DNA from: Paracoccaceae bacterium Fryx2
Lineage (GTDB): Bacteria > Pseudomonadota > Alphaproteobacteria > Rhodobacterales > Rhodobacteraceae
DNA length: 64,000 nt
Direction: 5' to 3'
Assembly: GCA_032334235.1 (NCBI GenBank)
Contig: JAVSGI010000005.1
Span: 2,232,001 to 2,296,000 of the forward strand
Positions within the stretch are counted from its first letter, which is position 1, and each line of letters begins with the position of its first letter. The notes beneath the pieces were generated by a model. That model was not told the origin of the DNA, did no database searches, and saw only the letters and a list, made by a program, of their open reading frames with translations. Of the stretch, positions 32,041 to 42,500 are shown piece by piece. A program made the translations under genes and the position numbers.

Positions 32041-33381
32041 TCAGGCAATCGCGACGGCGGCGGCGGCCATCACCAGCAGCAGCACGACCCCCCCGCCCAG
32101 CAGCACGAAAGAGCGCGGCAGGGCCTGCATCGGCTTCAGCCGGTCGGACAGCGCGGCCCCGCCGCCGCGCCGGGTCGGCGGCTGCCGGATCTCGGGGATC
32201 GCGATGACCGGGCGCAGGTCAAGCTGACGTTCCATCTGGGCCGGGGTCCGCACCACCGGGTTGAGCAGGTCGAGCACGAAGGCCAGCAGCAGCGCCATGA
32301 CCACGCTCGCGACCGAGCCCGCCGCCGCGATCTTCCTGCCGTTGCCGCCTGCGGGATATTCGGGGATCAGGGCGCGTTCGAGCAGGGCGAAATGTTCTGC
32401 CTGCTGCTGGTCCTCCAGCCGCAGATTGGTTTCGGCCTCGACGCGGCGGCTGGTGATCAGGTCGTGCTGGGCCTGCAACTGTTGCAGCCGGCGGTCGAAA
32501 CTGCCCAACCCGCGCTGGATCTCGGGCCGGCGCGCGATGGCGGCCAGCAGGGTTGCCTGACGGCCTTCCAGCGCGGCCTTCTGCTGGCCGACCACCGCGA
32601 TCTGCGCCGAGAGGTTGGCCATCTGGCGGCGGTCGGTGGCGCGCAGCGGGTCGCGCGTCTCGATCGCGGCGCGCTCGCCGGTCAGTGCCACCAGCGTCTG
32701 GTCAAGCTCGCGCAGGTCGGTTTCAAGGCCGGCGAGTTCAGTGCGCCGTTCGGTGTCGGCTTCGGGCAGGGCATCGGCATTGGCGGCCTTGAAGGCGGCA
32801 ATCTCGGCATCGAGCGCCGCCATGTCCTGCGAGAGGCGCAGGTCTTCCTCGATGAAGAAGCGCAGCGTTTCGCGCACCCGTTCGGCCGCCCCGGCGGTGC
32901 TGAGGTCGAGGATGCCCTGCGCGAAATCATTGGCGACGCGCGCCGCCTGTTCGGCATCGGCAAAGCTGGCCGTGACGATCAGGGCAGAAACGCTGGTCGG
33001 GGCGCCGTAGGGTTGCTGCCCCGCCGCCGCCACGCTTTGAAACCGGACGGCCGCCCGCAGCGCGGTGATGCGCTGGTCCTGGGTCAGGCCCGGCGCGTCG
33101 GAGAACAGGCCGTGGCGGCCGATCACCGCCAGCAGGTTTTCGCGCGTGGTCAGGCGCTGTTCCACCGCCTGCAGGATCTGCGCCGACCGCCCGCCGGAGG
33201 TCGCGGTTTCGCCGACGATGGGCGATTGCACCTGGATCACCGCGGCGGCCGAATAGACCTCGGGCTGCATCTTGCCCACGATCAGCGACAGCAGGATGCC
33301 GATGCCCGCAACCAGCCCGATCAGCCATCTGCGGCGCAGGATCAGGCCAAGAAGTTCCTCTAGCGATTGTATCTGGCCCAT
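32041..33381 (-). CDS. Polysaccharide co-polymerase (Wzz/GumC-type chain-length protein)
   Basis: A 446-aa inner-membrane protein with an N-terminal helix (LILRRRWLIGLVAGIGILLSLIVG) and two hydrophobic stretches near the C-terminus. A long periplasmic part, largely alpha-helical, lies between them (residues ~180-340, many Glu/Ala/Gln heptads). It controls polymer chain length. The cytoplasmic kinase is encoded separately upstream on the same strand rather than fused as in Wzc. The C-terminus is hydrophobic with no BY-kinase module. Confidence 0.85.
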   Translation of the reverse strand: MGQIQSLEELLGLILRRRWLIGLVAGIGILLSLIVGKMQPEVYSAAAVIQVQSPIVGETATSGGRSAQILQAVEQRLTTRENLLAVIGRHGLFSDAPGLTQDQRITALRAAVRFQSVAAAGQQPYGAPTSVSALIVTASFADAEQAARVANDFAQGILDLSTAGAAERVRETLRFFIEEDLRLSQDMAALDAEIAAFKAANADALPEADTERRTELAGLETDLRELDQTLVALTGERAAIETRDPLRATDRRQMANLSAQIAVVGQQKAALEGRQATLLAAIARRPEIQRGLGSFDRRLQQLQAQHDLITSRRVEAETNLRLEDQQQAEHFALLERALIPEYPAGGNGRKIAAAGSVASVVMALLLAFVLDLLNPVVRTPAQMERQLDLRPVIAIPEIRQPPTRRGGGAALSDRLKPMQALPRSFVLLGGGVVLLLVMAAAAVAIA

Positions 33382-33447
33382 CGGCGGGGTCGGTCCTGTC
33401 GTTGTCGGTCGTGTCGTCCGGCTGCCGGTATCGCAGCCCTTTCTGGC

Positions 33448-34395
33448 CTATTTGCGGCCATATCGGTAACGGTCGTGGTTGCGGTCCTGCGAGCGGTTAA
33501 GCACGACGCCCATCAGCGGCGTGCGGGTTTCGAACAGGCGTTCGCAGGCGCGGATGTCTTCGGCGGTGGTGCGGGTGCCGTCGGCCACCAGCAGCACAGC
33601 ATCCACCAGAGGAAGCATCGACAGCACGTCGTCGCCGGCCAGCGCGGGCGGCAGGTCATAGATCACCACGTCGGGGGCCAGGGTATGCATCATGCTGTCA
33701 AGCGCATCGGCGGTGGCGGGTTCCTGCAGCAGTTCCGCGGCGTCGGGCAGCGACTGCCCGTTCAGACCCAGCGCCAGCGTGCGCCCCACCCGGCGGAAAT
33801 GCGATTCCAGCGGCTGTTCGCCGGTCAGGAACTCGCGGATCGCCGGGGCGTCGCTGATGCCGAGGATGTCGGCAAGGCCGGGGTGGCGCAGTTCGAGGTC
33901 GATCAGCGCGGTGCGGCTGGACGGCTTGCGCGCCAGGCTGAGCGCCAGGTTGGCCGCGACGAAGGACTTGCCGCAGCCATGGGTCGGAGAGGTGACGGCA
34001 ATGCGTTTCCAGCCGCGCGCCGCCATTGCCTGCAGCAGGCGGGTGCGCAGGATGTCGAAGGCGGCGGCGGCGGAGTCGGTGCTGGCGTGGGTGAACAGAC
34101 CGTTTCCGCCAAGCAGGTCCGGGTCGAGCGTGACCGGCGACAGCGATTCCCAGACCAGATCGGGGCTGGGTGCGGCAAAGCGGAAGGTGTCGGCCAGAGC
34201 CTCGCCGCTGGTCGGGGGCTCGGGCTTGGCGGGGGGGGGCGCGGTCTTCTGGCCGGGGCGGAACAGCGAGACGCCCCGTGGCCGCGTGGCCGGCCCCGGT
34301 TCCGGCTTGCTGTCGAAACTGTCACCATTCATTTGGGGCTGATCCATATGCAGGGCCCGAAGTGGTTTGGAAATCAATACGTTGATTTTGGCCAT
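33448..34395 (-). CDS. BY-kinase / CpsD-like P-loop ATPase
   Basis: A 315-aa cytoplasmic tyrosine kinase-like ATPase that partners the co-polymerase encoded next to it. About 100 disordered residues precede the Walker A SPTHGCGKSF (Lys143), the Walker A' LIDLELRHPG and the Walker B VVIYDLPP. The C-terminus has a short Tyr pair (HDRYRYGRK) that could be autophosphorylated. The start is uncertain: ATGs at 34395, 34347 and 34332 are all in frame with weak ribosome sites. It is first in a two-gene unit with the Wzz-type gene. Confidence 0.82.
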   Translation of the reverse strand: MAKINVLISKPLRALHMDQPQMNGDSFDSKPEPGPATRPRGVSLFRPGQKTAPPPAKPEPPTSGEALADTFRFAAPSPDLVWESLSPVTLDPDLLGGNGLFTHASTDSAAAAFDILRTRLLQAMAARGWKRIAVTSPTHGCGKSFVAANLALSLARKPSSRTALIDLELRHPGLADILGISDAPAIREFLTGEQPLESHFRRVGRTLALGLNGQSLPDAAELLQEPATADALDSMMHTLAPDVVIYDLPPALAGDDVLSMLPLVDAVLLVADGTRTTAEDIRACERLFETRTPLMGVVLNRSQDRNHDRYRYGRK

Positions 34396-34421
34396 CCGGA
34401 TACTCGGGCTCCTGCTGGGGC

Positions 34422-34439
34422 ACGGCCCGCATGGGCCGT
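34422..34439. promoter_or_regulatory. Leader hairpin upstream of the BY-kinase gene
   Basis: ACGGCCC-GCAT-GGGCCGT, a 7-bp stem about 27 nt outside the kinase start in the 282-bp divergent gap (34396-34677). It may be a 5' leader structure. Confidence 0.4.
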
Positions 34440-34677
34440 CAGGTAAACATGACCCGCCTCGCAGCAGGCTGACGCACAGGCTTTGCCCGACAGAGATGGG
34501 GCCGTTCTGGCCTCATCGCAATGGAATCGCCCGGGCCCCCGCCCAGCATGTTGGTGAATAACAGATAAACACCGCGAAAGGAAGCACGGCACCGTGATCG
34601 GCGGGGCGGTTGGGCGTGGCAAAGCCGCAGCGCCGACCCTATGCTGGCACCACCCTGCCCTTGCCGGACGATGCCCC

Positions 34678-35670
34678 GTGACCGATGCCCCCCTGCCCGC
34701 GATGAAGGATGCCGTGGTCGATGCCGTGGTGATCGGCCGCAACGAGGGGGGGCGGCTGGCGGCCTGCCTTGCGTCGCTGCAAGGGCGCGTGCGGCGGATC
34801 GTCTATGTCGATTCGGGGTCGGCCGATGGCAGCCCCGATCTGGCGTGCGCGGCGGGGGCCGAGGTGGTGGCGCTGGACATGGGCCGCCCCTTCACCGCGG
34901 CGCGGGCGCGCAATGCCGGGCTGGCGCTGCTGGCGGCGGACCCGCCGGATCTGGTGCAGATGGTCGATGGCGACTGCGCGCTGGATGCGGGCTGGCTGCC
35001 CGCCGCGCTGGCGGGTTTTGCCGCGCATCCGCGGGCGGTGGTGGTCTGCGGGCGGCGGCGCGAGCGGTTTCCCGGCGCCAGCGTCTACAACCGGCTGTGC
35101 GATGCGGAATGGGATACGCCGGTTGGTCCGGCGCTGGCCTGCGGCGGCGACGCGCTGATGCGGTTCGGCGCGGTGATGGCGGCGGGCGGCTACCGCGACG
35201 ACCTGATCGCGGGCGAGGAGCCCGAACTGTGCCTGCGTCTGCGCCGGGCCGGCGGGCAGGTCTGGCGGCTGGATGCCGAGATGACGCTGCACGACGCGGG
35301 TCTGACCCGCTTTGGCCAGTGGTGGCGGCGCAGCCGGCGGGCGGGCCATGCCTTTGCCGAAGGGGCGGCGCTGCACGGGCGCGGGCCGGAACGGCACTGG
35401 GTCGCAGAGACGCGCCGCGCGCTGCTCTGGGGCGCGGGCGTGCCGCTGCTGGCGCTGGCCGCGGGGATGGTGCATCCGGCGGGGGTGCTGGTGCTGATGG
35501 TCTGGCCCGCGCAGGTGGTGCGGCTGGCGCTGCGCGACGGTGGCCGCGGCTTCGCATGGACCGCCGCCGGGTTCAGCGTGCTGGGCAAGCTGGCCGAGGC
35601 GAAGGGCGTGCTGGGCTACGGGCTGGGCCGGCTGCGGCGGAGACGGGCCGGGATCATCGAATACCGCTGA
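34678..35670 (+). CDS. Glycosyltransferase family 2
   Basis: A ~330-aa transferase with VDAVVIGRNEGGRLAACLASL, YVDSGSADGSPDLA, the DxD-like VQMVDGDCALDAGWL and GEEPELCLRLRRAGG. Two C-terminal hydrophobic stretches suggest membrane attachment. The GTG at 34678 fits the domain start best; an ATG at 34702 and a longer ATG at 34594 are possible. The next gene converges on it with its stop adjacent (35671). Confidence 0.85.
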   Translation: MTDAPLPAMKDAVVDAVVIGRNEGGRLAACLASLQGRVRRIVYVDSGSADGSPDLACAAGAEVVALDMGRPFTAARARNAGLALLAADPPDLVQMVDGDCALDAGWLPAALAGFAAHPRAVVVCGRRRERFPGASVYNRLCDAEWDTPVGPALACGGDALMRFGAVMAAGGYRDDLIAGEEPELCLRLRRAGGQVWRLDAEMTLHDAGLTRFGQWWRRSRRAGHAFAEGAALHGRGPERHWVAETRRALLWGAGVPLLALAAGMVHPAGVLVLMVWPAQVVRLALRDGGRGFAWTAAGFSVLGKLAEAKGVLGYGLGRLRRRRAGIIEYR

Positions 35671-36426
35671 TCAGCCCCGCAGCCGCAGGCGCAGCGCGGC
35701 GACCATCTGGCCCGGGATCACGGCGGCGCAGGCGGCATAGCGCGGCAGCAGCCGGGCGGGGTCGAGCGCCAGCCGCCACAGCCATTCCAGCGCCAGCCTG
35801 CGCATCCAGACCGGGGCGCGGCGCTGGCGTCCGGCCAGAAAATCGAGGCCGGCCCCGATCGAGACAAAACCGACATGCGGCGCGATGATCCGGGCGCGCG
35901 CGGCGAAAAGCTCCTGTTTCGGCGCGCCAAGGGCCAGAAGGCAAAGGCCGGCCCCGGCGGCGACCACCTCGGCCATGATCGCCTCGGCGGCCGGGCCTTC
36001 CGGGTCGAAGCCGAAAGGCGGCGACAGGGTCAGCACGATCCGCAGGCCCGGCACCAGCGTCTGAAGCCGCTGAGCCGCCGCGTGCAGCGCGTCGGGCGTG
36101 CTGCCCACCAGCGCCACCGCCACGCCGCCGCGCACCGCAAGCCGCGCCAGCGGCACCACCATGTCGGACCCCGGCACCAGCGCCACCGGGCGCCCCGCCA
36201 GCCGCGACAGCCAGATGATCGGATTGCCGTCGGCCACCACCAGATCCTGCGCGGCATAGGCGCGGCGGAACCTGTCGGACCGGGCCAGCTTGACCAGATG
36301 GTCGAGGTTGATGGTGGCAAGCGCAAAGCCCTGCCGCGCGGACAGCCGCGCCGCAACCACCGATTCGAGTGCTGCCCGGTCGGGCAGGTTGACGGCGATC
36401 ACCTGATGGTCGAAGCGGAATTCCAT
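35671..36426 (-). CDS. WecG/TagA/CpsF family glycosyltransferase
   Basis: A 251-aa enzyme of the family that adds ManNAc(A)-type sugars to lipid-linked GlcNAc. Visible motifs are LATINLDHLVKL, LVVADGNPIIWLSRL, VALVGSTPDALHAAA and LLALGAPKQELFAARAR, followed by GFVSIGAGLDFLAG. The ATG at 36426 is the start of recognisable sequence; AGGAA is about 10 nt upstream. It is convergent with the GT2 gene and divergent from the polymerase/ligase gene. Confidence 0.9.
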   Translation of the reverse strand: MEFRFDHQVIAVNLPDRAALESVVAARLSARQGFALATINLDHLVKLARSDRFRRAYAAQDLVVADGNPIIWLSRLAGRPVALVPGSDMVVPLARLAVRGGVAVALVGSTPDALHAAAQRLQTLVPGLRIVLTLSPPFGFDPEGPAAEAIMAEVVAAGAGLCLLALGAPKQELFAARARIIAPHVGFVSIGAGLDFLAGRQRRAPVWMRRLALEWLWRLALDPARLLPRYAACAAVIPGQMVAALRLRLRG

Positions 36427-36793
36427 GGCGCGCGGGTTCCTTGCGGCAAGGCTACTGGATACCACGGCTTTTTCGCGCGCGCGACCCAAAGAGGCAACTG
36501 GCCGGTGCGCGCACCCTTGCCTGCCCGAAAACAGATCGCTTCGGGCGCCGCCGGGGTCGGCACCGCATCGCAATTGCCTGAAACCGGGCCATGGATTGCC
36601 CGGACCGGAGGACCGTTTCGGAAGCATCGCGCCCCGGCCGACCTTGCCCGCTAATCGCGGCCCTCGGGTCCGGGCCGCCGCGATTGGCGATGGGGGTGCG
36701 GGCGTGGTAAGGCCCGTTACAGGAACCGGCGGGCTGCGGCGCGTCACAGCATGAAGGACAGGGCCGCTGATCACGCCGAACCTCTTTGCCTGG
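36427..36793. other. Divergent gap tagA-like / polymerase-like gene
   Basis: About 370 bases without a gene. A CCTTG-CGG-CAAGG stem at 36439-36451 and a GCGGCCC / GGGCCGC hairpin at 36657-36678 are visible. No convincing promoter consensus was found. Confidence 0.5.
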
Positions 36794-38167
36794 GTGATGC
36801 TGCTGGTCTGGCCGCTGGTGGCGATGGTGCTGTATCAGCGGCTGTCACCGGCGCGGGCGCTGATCTGGACGGTGCTGGGCGGCTATCTGCTGCTGCCGCC
36901 GCTGGCCGCGATCGACCTGCCGATGGTGCCCGATCTCGACAAGGCGTCGATTCCCAATCTTGCGGCGCTGGTTCTGGCGCTGTTTCTGCTGCGCGACCGG
37001 ATTTCGTTTCTGCCCCAATCCTGGGCCGGGCGGCTGCTGATCGGGCTGTTCGTGCTGAGCCCGTTTGCCACCGTGCTGACCAATGGCGACCCGGTCCCGA
37101 TCGTGGCCGGGGATCTGCCGGGGCTGCGGATCTATGACAGCGTGGCAGCGGTTGCCAATCAGGCGATTGCGCTGCTGCCGTTCTTTCTGGCGCGCCGCTA
37201 TCTGGGCACGCCCGAGGCCATGCGCGCCATCGTGGTGGCGCTGGTGGTGGCGGGGCTGGCCTATTCGGTGCCGATGCTGATCGAGACCCGGCTGAGCCCG
37301 CAGATGAACGTCTGGGTCTACGGCTATTTCCAGCATGATTTCTTCCAGACCATCCGCTTTGGCGGCTATCGCCCGGTGGTGTTTCTGCCGCACGGGCTTT
37401 GGGCCGCGTTCTTCGCGCTGATGGCGTTTGCCTCGGCGCTGATCCTGTTCCGCATCGGGCCGGCAGAGGACCGGCCGCGCCTTGCCGCGGCGGCGCTTTA
37501 CCTCGGGGTGGTGCTGGTGGCCTGCAAGAGCTTCGGGCCGTTTGCCTATGCGCTGGCGCTGGCGCCGGTGATCCTGCTGCTGGGGCAGCGGGTGCAACTG
37601 CTGCTGGCGGCGGCGCTGGCGCTGGTCGTCATCACCTATCCGCTGTTGCGGGGGGCGCATCTGGTGCCGCTGGACGGCATCCTGGCGGTGGCCAGCGACC
37701 TCAGCCCCGAGCGTGCCAGTTCGCTGGCCTTCCGCATCGGCAACGAGGAACTGCTGCTGGATCGGGCCAACCTGCGGCCGCTGTTCGGCTGGGGCGGCTA
37801 TGGCCGCAACCTGATCCTCGACCCGGTAAGCGGGCAGGCGCGAACGATTGCCGATGGCAGCTGGATCATCGTGCTGGGGCTGCGCGGCTGGCTGGGCTAC
37901 ATCGCGGAATTCGGCCTGCTGGTGCTGCCGCTGCTGCTGCTGGGGCGCGAGGCGCTGGTGCAGCGCCGCGCGGCGTTCTCGCCGTTTCTGGCGGTGGTCG
38001 CGCTGATCTTCGCGGCCAACCTGCTGGATCTGTTGCCGAATGCGACGCTGATTCCCTTCACTTGGCTGATGGCGGGCGGGTTGCTGGGCCATGCCGAGGC
38101 GCTGGCGGCCGCCCGCCGCGCGGCGGGCGTGCCGATGCCCGCGCGGCCAAGCCGGACGATCCTTTAG
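36794..38167 (+). CDS. O-antigen polymerase/ligase-like membrane protein (Wzy/WaaL type)
   Basis: A 457-aa polytopic membrane protein with about ten hydrophobic segments and a larger periplasmic loop late in the protein (LFGWGGYGRNLILDPVSGQ, DGSWIIVLGLRGWLGYIAEFG). This is the pattern of the O-antigen ligase/polymerase family. It is the only Wzy candidate in the locus. The annotated start is a GTG, but protein-like sequence continues upstream in frame (LITPNLFAW) to a CTG at 36767 that sits 3 nt after AAGGACAGGG, so a CTG start is possible. Two nt separate it from the next GT. Confidence 0.8.
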   Translation: MMLLVWPLVAMVLYQRLSPARALIWTVLGGYLLLPPLAAIDLPMVPDLDKASIPNLAALVLALFLLRDRISFLPQSWAGRLLIGLFVLSPFATVLTNGDPVPIVAGDLPGLRIYDSVAAVANQAIALLPFFLARRYLGTPEAMRAIVVALVVAGLAYSVPMLIETRLSPQMNVWVYGYFQHDFFQTIRFGGYRPVVFLPHGLWAAFFALMAFASALILFRIGPAEDRPRLAAAALYLGVVLVACKSFGPFAYALALAPVILLLGQRVQLLLAAALALVVITYPLLRGAHLVPLDGILAVASDLSPERASSLAFRIGNEELLLDRANLRPLFGWGGYGRNLILDPVSGQARTIADGSWIIVLGLRGWLGYIAEFGLLVLPLLLLGREALVQRRAAFSPFLAVVALIFAANLLDLLPNATLIPFTWLMAGGLLGHAEALAAARRAAGVPMPARPSRTIL

Positions 38168-38169
38168 CC

Positions 38170-39489
38170 ATGCAGGGTTTTCGCCCCCGCGTTCTGGTTC
38201 TGGCCGAGGCCGCCAACCCCGAATGGGTCAGCGTGCCGCTGGTCGGCTGGTCGCTGGCCCATGCGCTGCGCGAGGTGGCAGAGGTCCACATCGTGACGCA
38301 GATCCGCAACCGCGACGCATTCCTGCGCGCCGGGATGATCGAGGGGCAGGATTTCACCGCCATCGATTCCGAGGCGCTGGCCCGCCCGATGTGGGCGCTG
38401 GCGCAAAGGCTGCGGATGGGCGAGGGCAAGGGCTGGACGGTGCTGCAGGCCATCGGCGCGCTGAGCTATCCCTATTTCGAGCGGCTGGTGTGGCGGCAGT
38501 TCGGCGCGGCGATTCGGGCCGGGGCCTATGACATCGTGCACCGCGTGACACCGCTGAGCCCCACGGTTTCCAGCCCGATTGCCGCGCGGTGCCGGACCGC
38601 CGGGGTGCCCTTCGTGCTGGGGCCGCTGAATGGCGGCGTGCCGTGGCCTGCGGGGTTTGATGCCGAGCGGCGGCGGGAACGGGAATGGCTGTCCTATGTG
38701 CGCGGCGCCTACCGGCTGCTGCCGGGGCGGCGGGCGACGATGGGGGCGGCGGCGATCCTGGTCGGCTCGCGCCACACCCTGTCGGAGATTCCGCCGCAGC
38801 ACCGGGCGCGCTGCATCTGGCTGCCGGAAAACGGCATCGACCCCGCGCGGTTCTGGCGGCAGGCAACGCCCGCCCCCGGGCCGCTGCGGGCCTGTTTCAT
38901 CGGGCGGATGGTGCCCTACAAGGGCCCCGACATGCTGCTGGAAGCGGCCGCGCATCTGCTGGCAGACGGGCGGATGACACTGGAGATGATCGGCGATGGC
39001 CCGATGCTGGCCGACCTGCGGGCGCAGGCGGCAGGCATCGGCGGGGCAGTGCGTTTTCACGGCTGGGTCGATCATGCAAGGGTGCAGGACATCGCGGCGG
39101 GCTGCGGGATGCTGGCCTTTCCGTCGATCCGCGAATTTGGCGGCGGCGTGGTGCTGGAGGCGATGGCGCTGGGTCTGGCCCCGCTGGTGGTCGATTACGC
39201 GGGGCCGGGCGAGTTGGTGGTGCCGGGAACCGGCTACACCGTGCCGATCGGGCCGCGTGCCGCCATCGTGGCGGCGGTCCGCGCCGAACTGGAACGCTGT
39301 GCCGCCGACCCCGCAGGGGTGGCAGCCACCGGGGCGCGGGCGCGGGCGCGGGTCGGGGCGCTGTTCACCTGGCCGCAGAAAGCCCGTCAGGTGGCCGGGG
39401 TCTATGCCTGGGTGCTGGGCAAGCAGCCCACCCGCCCCCATATGTTCGACGGGGCGACGCAGGCGGAACCGTTGGCGCGCCTTCCTTAA
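38170..39489 (+). CDS. Glycosyltransferase family 4
   Basis: A 439-aa GT-B transferase. The N-terminal domain has VLVLAEAANPEWVSVPLVGWSL and FVLGPLNGGVPWP. The donor domain has ACFIGRMVPYKGPDMLLEAA, MIGDGPML, and the E-x7-E in REFGGGVVLEAMALGLAP. It follows the Wzy-like gene by 2 nt and precedes the PKS by 56 nt on the same strand, so glycosyl transfer and polyketide synthesis genes probably share a transcript. Confidence 0.9.
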   Translation: MQGFRPRVLVLAEAANPEWVSVPLVGWSLAHALREVAEVHIVTQIRNRDAFLRAGMIEGQDFTAIDSEALARPMWALAQRLRMGEGKGWTVLQAIGALSYPYFERLVWRQFGAAIRAGAYDIVHRVTPLSPTVSSPIAARCRTAGVPFVLGPLNGGVPWPAGFDAERRREREWLSYVRGAYRLLPGRRATMGAAAILVGSRHTLSEIPPQHRARCIWLPENGIDPARFWRQATPAPGPLRACFIGRMVPYKGPDMLLEAAAHLLADGRMTLEMIGDGPMLADLRAQAAGIGGAVRFHGWVDHARVQDIAAGCGMLAFPSIREFGGGVVLEAMALGLAPLVVDYAGPGELVVPGTGYTVPIGPRAAIVAAVRAELERCAADPAGVAATGARARARVGALFTWPQKARQVAGVYAWVLGKQPTRPHMFDGATQAEPLARLP

Positions 39490-39545
39490 TTTGGTCAGAT
39501 ATGGCAGGTAGCGGTCTAGCGCAGCCAAGCCCCCGTGAAGGTTAC

Positions 39546-42500
39546 ATGAGCGCCGATCCGATTCCCGCCGACACTTCCGAAACCGGCATCGCGATTGTCG
39601 GCATGGCCGTGCATGTGCCCGGCGCGGCCTCGGTGGGCGAATACTGGGCCAACCTGAAGGCCGGGGTGGAAAGCATCCGGCACCTGACCCCGGACGACCT
39701 GCTGGCCGCAGGCGAGGCCCCGGCCCGGATGCGCCAGCCCAACTATGTGCCCAGCGCCGCCCTGCTGGACGGTTTTGCCGATTTCGATGCCGAGTTCTTC
39801 GGGTTTTCGCCCAAGGATGCCGCGATCCTCGACCCCCAGCACCGCCAGTTCATGGAAGTGGCGTGGGAGGCGCTGGAAAACGCGGGCCACCCGCCCGAGG
39901 CGTTTCCCGGCGCCATCGGCGTCTGGGCAGGCTGCGGCATGGGCAGCTATTTCTACTTCAACCTCTGCTCCAACCCCGATCTGGTCGAAAACACCGGCAT
40001 GTTCCTGCTGCGGCACACCGGCAACGACAAGGATTTCCTCGCGACCCGCGTCAGCCACATCTTCGACCTGCGCGGCCCCAGCATCAACGTGCAGACCGCC
40101 TGTTCCACCTCGCTGGTGGCGGTGCACTATGCGGCGCAGTCGCTGTTGTCGGGCGAATGCGACATGGCGCTGGCGGGCGGCGTCACGGTCGAATTGCCGC
40201 AGGGGCGGGGGTATCTGTTCACCGAGGGCGAAATATTGTCGCCCGACGGGCATTGCCACGCCTTCGATCACCGCGCGCAGGGCACGGTTTTCGGGTCGGG
40301 CGCGGGCTGCGTGGTGCTGCGCAGGCTGTCGGACGCGCTGCGCGACGGCGACCACATCTGGGCGGTGATCAAGGGCACGGCGGTCAACAACGACGGGGCG
40401 GCGAAGGCGGGCTATCTGGCGCCGTCGGTCGACGGGCAAGCCCGCGCGATTGCCGAGGCGCAGGCGGTTGCGGGCGTTACTGGCGAAACCATCGGCTATG
40501 TCGAATGCCACGGCACCGGCACCTATCTGGGCGACCCGATCGAGGTGGCGGCCCTGACGGCGGCTTTCCGCGAAACCACCGATGCGGTGGGGTTCTGCAA
40601 GATCGGCTCGGTCAAGACCAACATCGGCCATCTGGATGCGGCGGCGGGGGTGGCAAGTCTGGTCAAGGCGTCGCTGGCGCTGCACCACCGGCAGATCCCG
40701 GCCTCGCTGGGGTATGAATCGCCCAACCCCGCGATTGATTTCGAGACGAGCCCGTTCCGCGTCAACGACCGGCTGACGGAATGGGCGGGCACCCCGCGCC
40801 GCGCCGGGGTCAACAGCCTGGGCGTCGGCGGCACCAATGCCCATGCCGTGCTGCAGGAGGCCCCGGCGCGGGCGGCATCGGGTGACAGCGACTGGCCGTT
40901 CCAGATGCTCGTGCTTTCGGCCCGGTCGCGCGCGGCGCTGGATGCGGGGGCGCAACGGCTCTCGGCGCATCTGCGCGCCCACCCCGAACAGCCGCTGGCC
41001 GATGTGGCCTGGACGCTGAAACACGGCCGCCGCGCGTTTGAAAAACGCCGGGTGATCGTGGCACGCAGCCATACGCAAGCCGCCGACCTGCTGGAGGGGC
41101 AAGACCCGCGCCAGGTGTTCAGCCACGACCATCTGGGCGACGACCCCGAGGTGGTGTTCATGTTCCCCGGCGGCGGCGCGCAGTTCGCGGGCATGGCGCG
41201 CGACCTTTACGACACCGAACCCGAGTTCCGCGACTGGATGGACAGGGGTCTGGCGATCCTGCAACCGAAGCTCGACTACGACATCCGCGCGCTGTGGCTG
41301 GCCGCGCCGGGGGAGGAGGCCGCGGCGAACGAAAGGCTGCGGCAGCCTTCGGTGCAACTGCCGCTGATCATGATCGTGGAATATGCGCTGGCGAAGCTTT
41401 ACCAGTCGTGGGGTGTGGTGCCTGCCGCGCTGGTCGGGCATTCGATGGGCGAGAATACCGCCGCCTGTCTGGCAGGGGTGCTGAGTTTCGAGGATTGCAT
41501 CGGGCTGGTGCATCTGCGCGGGCAGTTGTTCGACAGCATCGCCCCCGGCGGGATGCTGGCCGTGCCGCTGACGGAAGGTGAGCTGCGCCCGCTGCTGACC
41601 GGCGATCTGGATCTGGCGTCGGTCAACGCGCCGGGGCTCTGCGTGGTATCCGGCCCCGATGCGGCGCTGGCGGGGCTGACGGAGGTGCTGGCGGCGCAGG
41701 GGGTGGACCCGCAGCGCGTGCCGATCGACATCGCTGCCCATTCGCGGATGCTGGAGCCGATCCTGCGCCAGTTCGGGGATTACCTGCGGTCGATCCGGCT
41801 GCACGCGCCGACGATCCCGATCATCTCGAACCGCAGCGGCGTGGCGCTGACGGCGGCCGAGGCGACCGACCCCGGATACTGGGTGGCGCATCTGCGCAAT
41901 ACCGTGATGTTCCGAAGCTGCATGGCGACGCTGGCCGCGACCCCCGGCCGGGTGTTCCTTGAGGTCGGGCCGGGGCGGGCGCTGTCGTCGCTGGCGCAGG
42001 CCAACGGCGTGCCGGGCGGGCAGGTGATCGCGGCGCTGCGCCACCCCGAACAGGAGATGGCGGATGATGCGTGGTTCATCGCCAGCATCGGCAGGCTCTG
42101 GGCCTGCGGCGTCGCGGTGGACTGGGCGCCGATCTGGGGCGATGCGGTGCGCCAGCGCGTGCCGCTGCCGACCTACGCCTTTCAGCGCAAGACCTACTTC
42201 ATCGCGCCGGGCACGGCCCTGGCGCCGCAGGTGCAGGCCCCCCCGATGCGGTCGGACGACATGGCAACCTGGGGCTGGTTGCCGGAATGGCGGCCCCGCG
42301 CCGCCCCCGGTGCGCTGGATGTCGAGGCAGGGCTGCACGATCTGCCGCCGCAGACCTGGCTGATGTTCATGGATGAGGCCTGGCTGGCCGAGGCCTGCGC
42401 CGCACCGCTGCGCGCCGCCGGGCATCGGGTGATCACGGTGCGGGCGGGCGACGCCTTTGCGCGCGACGGGCAGGGCGGCTATCTGCTGGCCCCCGAGCAG

